Assembly: GCA_017454265.1 (NCBI GenBank)
Contig: JAFTDJ010000003.1
Coordinates: 37,606-101,605, forward strand
Source: Bacteroidales bacterium
GTDB lineage: Bacteria > Bacteroidota > Bacteroidia > Bacteroidales > UBA932
Direction of reading: 5' to 3'
Length of the DNA stretch: 64,000 nt
Shown here: piece by piece, positions 50,624-60,423 of the stretch
How the letters are laid out: every line of letters begins with the position of its first letter
Numbering within the stretch: the stretch's first letter is position 1
The notes under the pieces: generated by a model
Told to the model about the DNA's origin: nothing
The model's database searches: none
The model's input: the letters and a program-made list of their open reading frames with translations, nothing else
Position numbers and translations under genes: made by a program

Positions 50624-51004
50624 ATGGACAGCGTCAGAATAGATAAATTCCTCTGGGCGGTGCGCTTGTACAAAACCCGTAGTGAGGCTACGGACGCCTG
50701 CAACGGCAATAAAGTCAGGGTGAACTCATCCGTGGCAAAGCCCAGTAAAGCAGTCAAGATAGGTGATTTTGTAGAAGTCCATAAAGGGCCTGCAGTCCTT
50801 AGCTATAAAGTGCTGCAGCTCAGCGAGAACCGTATGGGCGCCCAACTGGTGCCAGATTATGCCGAGGACCTCACTCCCGAAAGTGAACGGGAAAAATTCC
50901 ACGCTCCCCGCGAGACTATAGTGCTGCGCCGTGACAAAGGGACCGGAAGGCCTACCAAAAAGGACAGGCGTGAGTTGGACGCACTTATGGAGATGCTGGA
51001 TTAA
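50624..51004 (+). CDS. S4-domain RNA-binding protein (Hsp15-like)
   Basis: 126 residues. The S4 domain (about 4-65) begins VRIDKFLWAVRLYKTRSEA and is followed by a basic, Glu-rich tail with RRDKGTGRPTKKDRRELDAL. It resembles heat-shock protein 15, which binds stalled 50S subunits carrying nascent chains. It is coupled to the DJ-1 gene by a 1-nt gap. The 3' end overlaps the permease gene on the other strand by 20 bp. Confidence 0.9.
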   Translation: MDSVRIDKFLWAVRLYKTRSEATDACNGNKVRVNSSVAKPSKAVKIGDFVEVHKGPAVLSYKVLQLSENRMGAQLVPDYAEDLTPESEREKFHAPRETIVLRRDKGTGRPTKKDRRELDALMEMLD

Positions 51005-52199
51005 GCTTCTTTCTGCCGGTCGACAACAGTGCTATGACAAGCCCCACTACGGCTACGCTCAGCACTGTCAGCACTATGTCCTGTGCCTTGAGAATGACCG
51101 GATAAGACTCAATGAGGAAGTTCCCGGGCATCTTCACCAGACCGAACTTCTGCTGTGCCAGGGCAAGGGATACACCGGCAACCAGGCCTGTAATCATGCC
51201 CAGCAGTGATATCAACCACCCTTCGAATACGAATATGCGGCGTACGAGTCCGTCGGAGGCGCCCATTGCGCGCAGCGTCGCCACGTCGTCGGTCTTTTCT
51301 ATTATCAGCATAGAAAGTGAACCGTATATGTTGAGCGCCACTATCAGCACCACGAAGAGCAGGATGAAGAAGACCGCAAGTTTTTCGTAGCGCATCATCT
51401 TGAACAGCGTCGGCTGTTGCTCATAGCGGTCGAGCAGCCGGCATTCTGCGGCGTAACTGCGTTTGAAACTGCGAATGCCCTTTTTGGTGCCGTCTTTCAG
51501 TATAAGTTCCACTCCGCTTACTTCTTCCCCGCGGCTGCCCATCAGACTGCGCATAGTATGGAGCGGCACTATTATAAGTTCTGCATCCACCTCGCTGCTG
51601 ATGCTCATAAGTCCCGCGGGAAAGACCTTTGCGCTGCGGGCAGAGGCAGTGGGGTTTGATGGAGAGATCTGACCCTCACGGTCGGGATAATAAAGGATGA
51701 CGGGGTCTATGAAGCGGGGATGTATGTTCAGTTTTCGCGCGAGCGACGAACCCACTATGGCAGTGGGGATGTCTCCTTTGTGCAGTTGGAACGTGCCCTC
51801 GTAAATATGTTCAACCAAGGCTCCGGAGTCTTCGAAACCGTCATCCACACCGCGTGCGCGTGCGATGCTCTGCCTTTCTCCGTAGGTGAGGAAGACGTTG
51901 TCTTCCAAAACGCAACGCAGCCCTGCTACACGTTCGTCAGCCGCCAGACGGTCCAGCAACAGTGAATCGGGCTCGAAGTGGGCGGCATGCTCGGGGCTGA
52001 CCATCAGCAGGTCCGGACTCAAGTCGCCGACATTCTTTTCTATCAGTGAATCAAAACCGTTGTACACGCTCAGTATCAGCACCAGTGCGGCTGTGCCTAT
52101 CGCCATGCCTGCCGCGCTTATCGCAGAAATGACGTTTATGACATTGTGCGATTTACGCGCGAAGAGATACCGGCGCGCTATGAACAGCGGAACGTTCAT
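50985..52199 (-). CDS. LolC/LolE-type ABC transporter permease
   Basis: 404 residues. An N-terminal membrane helix after FIARRYLFARKSHNVINVIS, a large periplasmic domain (about 45-265), then three helices (about 275-310, 325-355, 370-395) form the MacB/FtsX-type topology. The start and helix order match LolC/LolE, which extract lipoproteins for transport to the outer membrane. No ATPase gene is adjacent. The start overlaps the rbfA stop (ATGA). Confidence 0.85.
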   Translation of the reverse strand: MNVPLFIARRYLFARKSHNVINVISAISAAGMAIGTAALVLILSVYNGFDSLIEKNVGDLSPDLLMVSPEHAAHFEPDSLLLDRLAADERVAGLRCVLEDNVFLTYGERQSIARARGVDDGFEDSGALVEHIYEGTFQLHKGDIPTAIVGSSLARKLNIHPRFIDPVILYYPDREGQISPSNPTASARSAKVFPAGLMSISSEVDAELIIVPLHTMRSLMGSRGEEVSGVELILKDGTKKGIRSFKRSYAAECRLLDRYEQQPTLFKMMRYEKLAVFFILLFVVLIVALNIYGSLSMLIIEKTDDVATLRAMGASDGLVRRIFVFEGWLISLLGMITGLVAGVSLALAQQKFGLVKMPGNFLIESYPVILKAQDIVLTVLSVAVVGLVIALLSTGRKKLNPASP

Positions 52200-52543
52200 T
52201 TACGGAGCAGTTCGTCGATGTGCTCTGCATAGTCCAGAGATGAGTCGAGGTAGAAATCTATCTCCGGAACAATACGTAGCTGCGAGGCGACTTTGCGGCC
52301 CAGTTCTCCGCGTATGGCTTTTTTGTTTTCTTCCAGCAGCTGCATGACCTGGCTTTGCTTGCCGGAAGGGAAGATGCTCACGAAAACCTTGGCGATGCTG
52401 AGGTCCGGACTGATACGAACCTCGCTTACTGTAACCATGGCGCCTCCGAAAGCCGCCATTCCCTTGCTGCGGATGATTTCCGCAAGGTCGCGCTGGAGTT
52501 CCCGCGCAACCTTGAGCTGTCTTGTCCCGGGAGTTTTATCCAT
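52196..52543 (-). CDS. rbfA: 30S ribosome-binding factor A
   Basis: 115 residues with a KH-like fold: [37 protein letters not shown] and [17 protein letters not shown]. It helps maturation of the 16S rRNA 5' end. It overlaps tyrS by 8 bp and the permease gene by 4 bp, so the three are one - strand operon. Confidence 0.95.
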   Translation of the reverse strand: MDKTPGTRQLKVARELQRDLAEIIRSKGMAAFGGAMVTVSEVRISPDLSIAKVFVSIFPSGKQSQVMQLLEENKKAIRGELGRKVASQLRIVPEIDFYLDSSLDYAEHIDELLRK

Positions 52544-53828
52544 TTATCTTAAGGATATAATAATCTTTCTTTCCTTTCTGTACAAGTATGTACTTGCCGT
52601 CTATGATGTCGTCCTCGGTGAGCTGTCCGCCAATATCGGTAAACTTCTCTTTATTGACGCTGAATCCGTTGCCCTGGATCATCTTGCGGGCCTCTCCTCT
52701 GGACGGGAATACGGATGTTTCCACTGCGAGTGCGTCGAGAATGCCGACCGGGAACTTGCTGCGCTCGATTTCAAAAGTGGGGACGCCGTCGAATACGTCC
52801 AGGAAGGTCTTCTCGTCCAGGCTCCTGAGGTCGTCAGCGGTCGCTTTGCCGAAGAGTATCCCGGAGGCCTTTACCGCATTCTCGTATTCCGCCTCGCCGT
52901 GAACCATCACTGTGACTTCGCGCGCCAGAAGCTTTTGCAGCTCACGCCTTTCCGGTGCCTCTCTATGGGATGCAACTGCGTTTTCAATGGTCTGCCTGTC
53001 GAGCATGGTGAATATCTTGATGTAGCGCTCTGCATCTGCATCGCTCACGTTGAGCCAGAACTGGTAGAACTGGTAAGGACTGGTGCGGGTCGCATCAAGC
53101 CAGATGTTGCCCTTCTCGGTTTTGCCGAACTTTCCTCCGTCGGCTTTTGTGATGAGGGGACAGGTTAGGGCGAAAGCCTCTCCGGCGCCGGTGCGGCGTA
53201 TCATTTCCGTCCCAGTGGTAATGTTACCCCACTGGTCGGCTCCGCCGAGCTGCAGTTTGACTCCCTTGTTCTGGTACAAGTACAGAAAATCGTAGCCCTG
53301 CAGCAACTGATAAGAAAACTCGGTGAACGACATGCCTTCGGAAGAGTCCCGGCTCAAACGCTTTTTTACGGAGTCCTTGCTCATCATGTAGTTCACGGTA
53401 ATCATCTTGCCGATATCGCGGGTGAAGTTGATGAAACTGTAGTCTTTCATCCAGTCATAATTATTGACGAGCTCAGCCTTGTTTGGAGCGTCTGAGTTGA
53501 AGTCCAGGAATTTTGCCAACTGTGCCTTTATGCACTCCACATTGTGGGCAAGCGTCTTCTCGTCCAGAAGATTGCGCTCCTGACTCTTCATGGAAGGGTC
53601 GCCGATCATTCCGGTAGCTCCGCCCACAAGCGCGTATGGCTTGTGCCCACAAGCCTGGAAGTGCTTGAGTATCATTATGCTTACAAGGTGGCCGATGTGC
53701 AGCGAGTCGCCGGTCGGATCGATTCCGACATAGGCTGAGGCGGGACCCTTCATCAATTCCTCCTCAGTGCCGGGCATTATGTCGTGGATCATTCCTCTCC
53801 ACTTGAGTTCTTCAACAAAATTTTTCAT
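52536..53828 (-). CDS. tyrS: Tyrosyl-tRNA synthetase
   Basis: 430 residues, class I. The HIGH motif is in [10 protein letters not shown], the KMSKS-type loop reads KFGKTEKG, and a C-terminal S4 domain (about 350-425, [18 protein letters not shown]) is present. [20 protein letters not shown] is a TyrRS-type substrate block. It is divergent from tpiA across an AT-rich gap, and is the first gene of the tyrS-rbfA-permease operon. Confidence 0.97.
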   Translation of the reverse strand: MKNFVEELKWRGMIHDIMPGTEEELMKGPASAYVGIDPTGDSLHIGHLVSIMILKHFQACGHKPYALVGGATGMIGDPSMKSQERNLLDEKTLAHNVECIKAQLAKFLDFNSDAPNKAELVNNYDWMKDYSFINFTRDIGKMITVNYMMSKDSVKKRLSRDSSEGMSFTEFSYQLLQGYDFLYLYQNKGVKLQLGGADQWGNITTGTEMIRRTGAGEAFALTCPLITKADGGKFGKTEKGNIWLDATRTSPYQFYQFWLNVSDADAERYIKIFTMLDRQTIENAVASHREAPERRELQKLLAREVTVMVHGEAEYENAVKASGILFGKATADDLRSLDEKTFLDVFDGVPTFEIERSKFPVGILDALAVETSVFPSRGEARKMIQGNGFSVNKEKFTDIGGQLTEDDIIDGKYILVQKGKKDYYILKING

Positions 53829-53914
53829 ATATCAGTCATTAACAATCCGCAAATTTGGACAATTATTAGTAAATTTGCAATCCAATAAGGAATATTTACC
53901 TTTTTTTTATAAAT

Positions 53915-54670
53915 ATGAGAAAGAAAATTGTTGCGGGAAACTGGAAAATGAATACCACAGTTCCCGAGGGCGTAGAGCTCGCAAAGGCAGTCCTTGCCAA
54001 GTCAGTAGAGGTTCCGGCAGAAGTCAAACTCATCGTGGCCACACCTTACACTCATCTCTGTCCCATTGCCGAGGTCCTGAAAGGCAGCAGGGTTGGTCTT
54101 TCTGCAGAGAACTGCGCCGACAAGGAAAAGGGCGCTTACACAGGCGAGGTTGCTGCAAACATGCTCGTTTCCGCAGGTTGCCAGTACACTATTCTCGGTC
54201 ACTCCGAGAGGCGTCAGTACTATGGCGAGACCGATGAGAAGCTCGTGGAAAAAACACGTCTGGCACTTGCCAACGGCCTTGGCGTCATTCTCTGCGTGGG
54301 CGAAAATCTTGACGAGCGCGAGGCCGGCCGTCATTTCGCGGTCTGCGAGGCCCAGATCAAGAACGTGCTCTACAACTTCAGTGCAGAAGATATGAAGAAC
54401 ATAGTGGTGGCATATGAGCCTGTGTGGGCCATCGGCACCGGTAAGACCGCTTCTGCCGAACAGGCTGAAGAAATCCATGCCTTCATCCGCAAGACCATCG
54501 CCGACAAGTTCGGGGCGCAGGTCGCAGAAGATACAACCATCCTTTACGGAGGTTCCTGCAAGCCTTCGAACGCGAAGGAACTGTTTGCCCAGAAGGATAT
54601 CGACGGCGGCCTTATCGGCGGCGCAGCCCTCAAGGCAGACGACTTTATAGAGATAGGTAAGTCATTTTAA
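53915..54670 (+). CDS. tpiA: Triosephosphate isomerase
   Basis: 251 residues, normal length. The N-terminal Lys is in [10 protein letters not shown], the catalytic His in [12 protein letters not shown], the catalytic Glu in [15 protein letters not shown], and the phosphate loop in [10 protein letters not shown] with GGAALK. It interconverts dihydroxyacetone phosphate and glyceraldehyde-3-phosphate. A TAAATTTG -7 box lies at 53870-53877. The 3' end overlaps the lipoprotein gene on the other strand by 9 bp. Confidence 0.97.
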   Translation: MRKKIVAGNWKMNTTVPEGVELAKAVLAKSVEVPAEVKLIVATPYTHLCPIAEVLKGSRVGLSAENCADKEKGAYTGEVAANMLVSAGCQYTILGHSERRQYYGETDEKLVEKTRLALANGLGVILCVGENLDEREAGRHFAVCEAQIKNVLYNFSAEDMKNIVVAYEPVWAIGTGKTASAEQAEEIHAFIRKTIADKFGAQVAEDTTILYGGSCKPSNAKELFAQKDIDGGLIGGAALKADDFIEIGKSF

Positions 54671-55072
54671 GACTCTGACAACTAAAGCGTTGCGATGACT
54701 TTTGTCGCAAAGCCAGATTACATCGCCCCTGATGAGCATTGCTTGCAGGGCGATGTTTTCTTTTGAACGTTCGCCGTTGGAAGTGCTCCAAACTATTCTG
54801 GCGTTTACAGTCTCGCCGGAGGTTGCCGGAATATTGTCCAGAGTGAGTACGAAATAGTCCAGCATAGTATCGGTATGGGCCCTGAACTCGCAGCGCTTTT
54901 CGTTGAAGGCCAGCTGGCAGTCAGAAGGATCGTAACGCAGCAGCGTTCTGCCGTCCATTTCCAGGCGCACGGTGTTGTCTTGCAGAAATGCGGACAAGTC
55001 GGTGACACCCTGCTGTTTGCAGGAGATCAGCAGCAACACTGCAATCATTGACAATAGTCGGAACAGTTTCAT
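54662..55072 (-). CDS. Small lipoprotein, function unknown
   Basis: 136 residues. The signal peptide ends LLISC, so a lipoprotein is predicted. The remainder is a mixed beta domain with no motif I recognise. It overlaps the M6 metalloprotease gene by 4 nt (ATGA) and is probably translated with it, suggesting a partner or helper role. Confidence 0.75.
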   Translation of the reverse strand: MKLFRLLSMIAVLLLISCKQQGVTDLSAFLQDNTVRLEMDGRTLLRYDPSDCQLAFNEKRCEFRAHTDTMLDYFVLTLDNIPATSGETVNARIVWSTSNGERSKENIALQAMLIRGDVIWLCDKSHRNALVVRVLK

Positions 55073-56772
55073 CTGACCGTGATTTCTTTTATGATTACAT
55101 CCACGGAACCGTCTGTGTAAAGGACCTTGGCTTTGAGCGTTCCGCTTTCTGTCAGGCGCCAGAAGCCGTCCGTATCAGGGAAAATGTATTTATTGTTGAA
55201 GAGCCAGTCCACGGAAACCACGTTGCTGGCATTGTAAACGCGCATGGGGAAGCGCTCGCCGGCCGGAAAACTGCCGTCGGACAGGCGGTTCATGAAGCTG
55301 AGGTAAATATATGGTCTTGCGCCGGACAGGCGGCTTTTGGTGGTGAAGGTACGGGACACGGTGTGTACCGAGCCGTCTTCGCAACTGAGTCTGACTACGA
55401 AAGTGTAGGCTGTAGACGGCTGCAGATTTTCAATAATCGCATTATAATAGCCGTCGGCCCGCTTTTTTACCTTCTGGCTTTTGCCTCCTGACCAACTGAG
55501 CTCGCAATCCCGGACCTTGAGGGAGTTGTCTGCAGACCAGGTAAAAATAACGGCATCCTGGAAAATGGTAACCTCACGTACGATAATGGGAGAGAAGAGG
55601 TTGAACGAAACACTGCCGTCTTCGTGCAACTCCATATCTTCTATGACTATGGTGGAAGTTTCTCCGCTCCAGTAGCGGAAAGCGGGGTCTGTCTGGGATC
55701 CGAAACTGTTGTGACCTTCCTGGGGGAAGAAGATGCCGGACAGGTCCTGTGTGCCAGGAACGGCTTCCAGGATGCGTGCGCACATATGGTCGGGCCTGCA
55801 GTTTACCTGATTGTACTGCCAGCGTTCTGCGGCGGTGAGGTTGTGTTTGTAGTAATCGGAGTACCATCCATCGTTGCCGGACCTGTCGATATGGTAGATG
55901 AGCATCCCCTTGCCTCCAATTGCAGCGTCCCAGCCGCTGTTGTCGCGACACTCGAGCAAGAAATACTCACCTTCGTTGTCGCTGTCTATACGAAGATACT
56001 CCTTCCCCTGGCTGACAGGATGCAGGGTCTGATAACCGCTCCGCAATTCAAGCGGAGTGCCGATACCAAGCTGGTCGAGCTCTATGGCGCAGAAATTAGG
56101 AGGCGTGTTTCCACCGTCGTTATTCAGGCCTCTGTCCATCAGGCTTATTGACCCCCAGACACCCTTGGATGTGCCGCCGCTGCTGCTGCCGTCGGTGTCG
56201 TACAGGTCCATCAGGCCTAGTGTGTGCGCGAATTCGTGGCAGAATGTCCCCATTGGAGATGTCTCCGCACATATCGTAAAGCAGTCCACCGTCTTGCCGT
56301 TCAGGCTTATCGTTCCTCCCCGGTCTTTGAGGTATAGCTGCTGCGGCCAGATACATTCCACGCCGGCTCCGTCGGCCTCGCTCCCTCCTGCCGCAATAAA
56401 ACACAGGGCATCTATGAATCCGTCATTATTGTTGTCATATATGGATAGGTCGCGGGTGATGAGGGCGCAGGCATCACGCACCAGCTGGTCGATGCGCTCA
56501 TCTTTGCGCACGGTGGAATTGGCTCCGTACCAATAACGCTCGCGTGAGAGCCTCACTGTAGGATGCAAGTCAAAAGAAAAAACGCGGGTGGGGGAGTACT
56601 GATGGTTGAAATATTGCTGCACCCTGGCAACTTTTCTGTCCACCTCATTTGTTTTGTCGCTGAAACGGATATCGCTGAATTCGACCGGCACCACCAGGGT
56701 CCTGTACCCTTCGGCAAACAGTGCTGAAGAGCATATCATAAGTGCTAAAGCAGTGGAAATCAGGCGATTCAC
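55069..56772 (-). CDS. M6-family secreted metalloprotease
   Basis: 567 residues from a GTG at 56772; there is no in-frame ATG between it and the upstream stop. Signal peptide about 1-20 (LALMICSSALFA). The M6 zinc motif HEFAHTLGLMD is at 179-189, preceded by a Ca-binding-like DNNNDGFID (113-121). A C-terminal beta region (about 385-567) includes an FN3-like domain (ILQPSTAYTFVVRLS is close to its consensus). The immune inhibitor A/M6 group degrades extracellular proteins. No T9SS sorting tail was recognised. It is followed by the small lipoprotein gene and preceded by the histone-like gene and its terminator. Confidence 0.88.
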   Translation of the reverse strand: MNRLISTALALMICSSALFAEGYRTLVVPVEFSDIRFSDKTNEVDRKVARVQQYFNHQYSPTRVFSFDLHPTVRLSRERYWYGANSTVRKDERIDQLVRDACALITRDLSIYDNNNDGFIDALCFIAAGGSEADGAGVECIWPQQLYLKDRGGTISLNGKTVDCFTICAETSPMGTFCHEFAHTLGLMDLYDTDGSSSGGTSKGVWGSISLMDRGLNNDGGNTPPNFCAIELDQLGIGTPLELRSGYQTLHPVSQGKEYLRIDSDNEGEYFLLECRDNSGWDAAIGGKGMLIYHIDRSGNDGWYSDYYKHNLTAAERWQYNQVNCRPDHMCARILEAVPGTQDLSGIFFPQEGHNSFGSQTDPAFRYWSGETSTIVIEDMELHEDGSVSFNLFSPIIVREVTIFQDAVIFTWSADNSLKVRDCELSWSGGKSQKVKKRADGYYNAIIENLQPSTAYTFVVRLSCEDGSVHTVSRTFTTKSRLSGARPYIYLSFMNRLSDGSFPAGERFPMRVYNASNVVSVDWLFNNKYIFPDTDGFWRLTESGTLKAKVLYTDGSVDVIIKEITVR

Positions 56773-56796
56773 GTTTTCGATGCAGCTTTAGATGCA

Positions 56797-56828
56797 AAAG
56801 GCCGGTAACCTCGCGGCTCCCGACCTTT
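56797..56828 (-). terminator. Terminator after the histone H1-like gene
   Basis: On the - strand AAAGGTCGG (56828-56820) pairs with CCGGCCTTT (56805-56797), a 9-bp stem with one G:U, ending in four T. It separates the histone-like gene from the M6 protease. Confidence 0.6.
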
Positions 56829-56904
56829 AAACGTGTACTAAAACCTAAACCTAATATATAGATGCAAAAGGTTTCAGAAACGTTGCATCAAAATGCAAAA
56901 AAAA

Positions 56905-57081
56905 TTATTTTTTTGCTTCGTTCACGGAAACCTTGCGGAATTCCTTAAGATCCTTCATAAGTTCGAGGGCGGCCTTGCGAGCGCGAGCGCCTGCGGCTTT
57001 GTTTCCCTTAACTACCTGTGCTTCAGCATTGGCCTTGAATGCCTCGATGTTAGCGTTGATTTTTTCAACAAGTGCTTTCAT
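56905..57081 (-). CDS. Histone H1-like (Hc1-type) small DNA-binding protein
   Basis: 58 residues, ATG at 57081 to TAA at 56905. It starts MKALVEKINANIEAFKANAE, with a central basic segment AAGARARKAALELMKDLKEF. It matches the short histone H1-like proteins conserved in Bacteroidetes (Hc1 type), thought to condense DNA. The gene is free-standing between pth and a terminator. The Ala/Lys-rich helix is typical; no other domain is present. Confidence 0.85.
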   Translation of the reverse strand: MKALVEKINANIEAFKANAEAQVVKGNKAAGARARKAALELMKDLKEFRKVSVNEAKK

Positions 57082-57178
57082 AAGTAATCTTTATTAAAAT
57101 TGTTAGGAATAAAAGTTCAAATTTCTTTGGCAAGTTAAAAAACATTTTTTTGAAAAACAAACTTTTTTGATAAATAAC

Positions 57179-57781
57179 TTATTGATTGTTTGCTTTTTCC
57201 GTATTTTCGAGTTTGGTATTAAGCTCCGTCATCGCTTTTTGCCCACCTGCAAAAGCCCAGGTAAGGATACCTTTGCGGACCTTTTCGCTTATGTAAGGCA
57301 GGTCCTTCAGCTGCTCGGGACTGAACTCTCCCAGCACAAAACCGATCTGCCCGCCCATACTGAAATCGTGGCCTACACCTATGCGGATACGGCTGTAATT
57401 GCGGGTCTGGAGAAGCTCTTCGATGTTGCCCAGGCCATTATGTCCCCCGTTACTGCCGGAAAGCCTCATACGCACGGTGCCGAACGGCAGGTTGATATCG
57501 TCGCAGACAACTATCAGGTTTTCCATGGGAATATCCAGCTCCTGCAACCAGTAACGTACTGCGTTGCCGCTCAGGTTCATATATGTGGAGGGCTTGAGCA
57601 AAACGAACTTCCGGCCTTTTACGCTGTCCGTGGCAATGTCTCCGTAGCGGACGGAGCTGAATGAAATATTGGACGCCTGAGCCCAGGCGTCCAATATCAT
57701 AAATCCTACGTTGTGCCTGGTGGAGGAATACTCTGCACCTATATTGCCGAGACCGGCCACCAGGTAAGTTTTGTCGGACAC
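57179..57781 (-). CDS. pth: Peptidyl-tRNA hydrolase
   Basis: 200 residues. The catalytic His lies in YSSTRHNVGFMIL; other core motifs are VAGLGNIGAEY, LLKPSTYMNLSG, VVCDDINLPFG and GSNGGHNGLGNI. It recycles peptidyl-tRNA released from ribosomes. It follows rplY by 3 nt, the common rplY-pth pair, and uses the rplY promoter. Confidence 0.97.
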   Translation of the reverse strand: MSDKTYLVAGLGNIGAEYSSTRHNVGFMILDAWAQASNISFSSVRYGDIATDSVKGRKFVLLKPSTYMNLSGNAVRYWLQELDIPMENLIVVCDDINLPFGTVRMRLSGSNGGHNGLGNIEELLQTRNYSRIRIGVGHDFSMGGQIGFVLGEFSPEQLKDLPYISEKVRKGILTWAFAGGQKAMTELNTKLENTEKANNQ

Positions 57782-57784
57782 GGT

Positions 57785-58363
57785 TTATGCCTCCTCGGTG
57801 GCGGTGACTACTGTGTTGCGGGTAGTCTTCACGCCGCAGATGATAGCGTCCTTGTCGGTAGTGACGGTAATGCCTTCAAGCTTTATGTCACCAGCCTTGA
57901 TCCTCTTGTCCAGACCGAGGGAGGAAATATCTACCGTAACCTCGTCGGGAAGGTTCTTCATGACAGCGCTTACGCGGATTTTGCGGGCGTTCTGATAGAA
58001 CTTGCCACCCTGCTGTACGCCGATGGCGTGGCCGGTGATGACGATGGGAACCTCGATGTTGATGGGCTTCTTGTCATTCACTGCGAGGAAATCTACGTGC
58101 AGGCAGTTGTCGGTCACAGGGTGCCACTGAAGCTCGTGGAGAACTGCGGTGAATTTCTTCTTGCCGTCCAGGACAAGGTCGATGATGTGGGCCTTGGGAG
58201 TGTCGGTAACAGCCTTGAGGTCCTTTGCGTTAACGGTGAAAAGTACGTTTTCTACGCCGAGGCCGTAGAGGTTGCAAGGGACGAGTCCCTGCTTGCGGAA
58301 AGCCTTGATGGCTGCTTTGCCAGCTACCTCTCGGGTCTGGCCGTTGAGTTCGAAATGTTGCAT
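57785..58363 (-). CDS. rplY: 50S ribosomal protein bL25 (CTC form)
   Basis: 192 residues, so the long CTC form: an N-terminal 5S rRNA-binding L25 domain (about 1-92, including FTAVLHELQWHPVTDNCLHV) and a C-terminal beta domain (about 95-180, PDEVTVDISSL). It binds 5S rRNA in the large subunit. It has a good promoter and a structured leader upstream and is cotranscribed with pth. Confidence 0.95.
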   Translation of the reverse strand: MQHFELNGQTREVAGKAAIKAFRKQGLVPCNLYGLGVENVLFTVNAKDLKAVTDTPKAHIIDLVLDGKKKFTAVLHELQWHPVTDNCLHVDFLAVNDKKPINIEVPIVITGHAIGVQQGGKFYQNARKIRVSAVMKNLPDEVTVDISSLGLDKRIKAGDIKLEGITVTTDKDAIICGVKTTRNTVVTATEEA

Positions 58364-58443
58364 TTTTTTGTTTTTAAAATGTGTTACTCATCCCGGAAAT
58401 GGACCGGGACCCATTGCACCAAAACCAAAGGGTTTTAAAATGC
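58364..58443 (-). promoter_or_regulatory. Structured leader of rplY
   Basis: The leader of about 80 nt can form TCCCGG/CCGGGA (58391-58396 with 58404-58409) and AAAACC/GGTTTT hairpins. It may be an autoregulatory leader as in other ribosomal protein operons, but this was not tested. Confidence 0.3.
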
Positions 58444-58448
58444 GGGCG

Positions 58449-58478
58449 CAAATATAAGCAGAAAAATCGGTTTTCAAA
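58449..58478 (-). promoter_or_regulatory. Promoter for rplY-pth
   Basis: On the - strand TTTG (58478-58475), an 18-bp spacer and TATATTTG (58456-58449), an exact -7 box. It overlaps the intergenic end next to htpG. Confidence 0.6.
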
Positions 58479-58481
58479 TGC

Positions 58482-60341
58482 CTAACCCAGTAATTTTTCG
58501 CTTCTTGCAATAAAGTCGGCCAGCGCCTTGCCTTTGAGCATACCCTTGCCAAGCAGGGCCAGGTCCACCACCTGTCTCAACAGTTCGGAAGATCCTTCCC
58601 TGTCGGCCCAGATACGGGCAATCACAGGATTCTCCATATTCACCTTGACATCATATGCCTCGGGCATGCTGCCGTAGAAATTCATGCCTCCTCCCATTGC
58701 GCTCATTTCGCGCCAGCGGCGCATAAACTCGCTCTGGGTCAGCACTACAGGGGCTCCGTTCTCGCCGAGGTTCTCGGGCTCCACCCGGTAGTCGTTCCCC
58801 TCGGGAAGCACTCCCTTGAAAAGTTCTTCAAGCGTCTTCTTGTCGTCGTCGCTCATCTCCGGCTTTACTCTCTCTTCCTTCGGAATGAGGTTGTCGGCGG
58901 TGTCGCTGTCGACGCGTGCGAAGCGGCAGTCTTTCAGCTTCTGCTCCAGCATGTTTACAAAGTGGCTGTCCAGCTCGCAGTCCATCAGCAACACGTCATA
59001 GCCCATGTTGCGTGCCGCTTCGATGCTGCCGTACTGAGTCTCGGCGTCGGTGGCGTAAAGGTACACCGTTTTCTTGTCCTTGTCGGTTTGCGTGCCCTCG
59101 ATAGCCTTGCGGTAGTCCTCCAGGGCGAAGTACTTGCCGTCCGTGTTCTTGAAAAGAGCAAAGTCCATTGCACGTTCGCAGAACTTTTCGTCGGAGAGCA
59201 TTCCGTACTCGATGAAGAGCTTGATGTTGTCCCATTTCTCTTCATATTGGCTCCGTTGTTCCTTGAAGATCTCATCCAGCCTGTCGGCAACTTTCTTTGT
59301 GATGTAAGTGCTGATTTTCTTTACGTTGGCGTCGCTCTGCAGGTAACTGCGCGATACGTTCAGAGGGATGTCGGGGGAATCTATGACTCCGTGAAGCAAT
59401 GTCAGGAAGTCCGGCACGATGTTGTCCACGTGGTCCGTTACGAACATCTGATTGCAGTAGAGCTGAATCTTGTTGCGGTCGATTGCCATACGCTCCTTGA
59501 TCTTGGGAAAGTACAGCACTCCTGTAAGGGTGAAGGGGTAGTCGACGTTGAGGTGTATCCAGAACATGGGCTCTTCCTCCATAGGATAGAGGGACCTGTA
59601 GAATTTCAGATAATCCTCTTCTTTAAGCTCGGACGGGGCCTTTGTCCAGATTGGATCGATGCTGTTGACTACTTCGTCTTCTTCGGTCTCCACGTTCTTT
59701 CCGTCCTTCCATTCCGTCTTTTTGCCGAATACCACGGGTACGGGCATAAACTTGCAGTACTTGTCGAGCAGTATGCGGATCTTCCCCTTGGTGCCGAACT
59801 CCTCGGCGCTGTCGGAGTCGAAGTGAAGCGTAACTACGGTACCCCGGTCTTCTTTCTTGCCGGTTCCCATACTGAATTCGGGAGAACCGTCGCAGCTCCA
59901 CTTTACCGGCTCAGCGCCTTCCTGCCAGCTGAGGGTATCTATGGTAACTTTGTCGGCAACCATAAAGGCAGAATAGAATCCAAGACCGAAGTGACCTATT
60001 ATATTAGTCTGGTCTTTGTATTTCTCCAGGAATTCTCCTGCGCTGGAAAAGGCTATCTGGTTGATGTAACGGTCTACTTCTTCTGCCGTCATACCTATGC
60101 CGTTATCCTTGATCTTGAGGGTCTTCTTCTTCTCGTCAAGCTCTATTTCCACTTTCAGGTCTCCAGTCTCTCCGCTGAACGTGCCGGCGGAAGCGAGGGC
60201 CTTCAGTTTCTGCTCCGCGTCCACTGCATTGGCGACAAGTTCGCGCAAGAAGATTTCGTGGTCGCTATAGAGGAATTGCTTGATTACAGGAAATATGTTC
60301 TCTGTCGTTACTCCGATTTGTCCTTTAGTAGTGTTTGCCAT
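58482..60341 (-). CDS. htpG: Chaperone protein HtpG (Hsp90)
   Basis: 619 residues. The GHKL ATPase domain has FLRELVANAVDAEQKLKAL, IKDNGIGMTAEEVD and IGHFGLGFYSAFMVADKV. The middle domain has IDSPDIPLNVSRSYLQSD, and the C-terminal dimer domain ends LADFIARSEKLLG. The protein is slightly short for HtpG but all three domains are present. It is an ATP-dependent chaperone. A 16-bp motif shared with lon lies about 65 nt upstream of the start, beside the acyl-CoA ligase stop. Confidence 0.95.
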   Translation of the reverse strand: MANTTKGQIGVTTENIFPVIKQFLYSDHEIFLRELVANAVDAEQKLKALASAGTFSGETGDLKVEIELDEKKKTLKIKDNGIGMTAEEVDRYINQIAFSSAGEFLEKYKDQTNIIGHFGLGFYSAFMVADKVTIDTLSWQEGAEPVKWSCDGSPEFSMGTGKKEDRGTVVTLHFDSDSAEEFGTKGKIRILLDKYCKFMPVPVVFGKKTEWKDGKNVETEEDEVVNSIDPIWTKAPSELKEEDYLKFYRSLYPMEEEPMFWIHLNVDYPFTLTGVLYFPKIKERMAIDRNKIQLYCNQMFVTDHVDNIVPDFLTLLHGVIDSPDIPLNVSRSYLQSDANVKKISTYITKKVADRLDEIFKEQRSQYEEKWDNIKLFIEYGMLSDEKFCERAMDFALFKNTDGKYFALEDYRKAIEGTQTDKDKKTVYLYATDAETQYGSIEAARNMGYDVLLMDCELDSHFVNMLEQKLKDCRFARVDSDTADNLIPKEERVKPEMSDDDKKTLEELFKGVLPEGNDYRVEPENLGENGAPVVLTQSEFMRRWREMSAMGGGMNFYGSMPEAYDVKVNMENPVIARIWADREGSSELLRQVVDLALLGKGMLKGKALADFIARSEKLLG

Positions 60342-60349
60342 AATAATAT

Positions 60350-60382
60350 AAAAAATTTAAGCCGGTCCTTGGCGGGCCGGCT
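60350..60382 (-). terminator. Terminator of the acyl-CoA ligase gene
   Basis: On the - strand AGCCGGCCC (60382-60374) pairs with GGACCGGCT (60368-60360), followed by AAATTTTTT. It lies just upstream of the htpG start, so htpG either reads through it or starts after it. Confidence 0.6.
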
Positions 60383-60404
60383 CAAAATAAATCAAATCAC
60401 GTTC

Positions 60405-60420
60405 CAGTGACAAATTGTCA
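60405..60420 (-). promoter_or_regulatory. TGACAATTTGTCACTG motif upstream of htpG
   Basis: It contains the near-perfect palindrome TGACAAATTGTCA (60408-60420 on the + strand). It matches the motif before lon (43712-43727) at 14 of 16 positions. It sits between the ligase stop and the terminator hairpin. Confidence 0.35.
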
Positions 60421-60423
60421 TTA

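Noticed and set aside
56789-56871. Direct repeat TAGATGCAAAAGG (56789-56801 and 56859-56871) as an integration site
   Set aside because: Only 13 bp, no tRNA or integrase nearby, and it flanks a terminator; most likely chance or a minor regulatory repeat.
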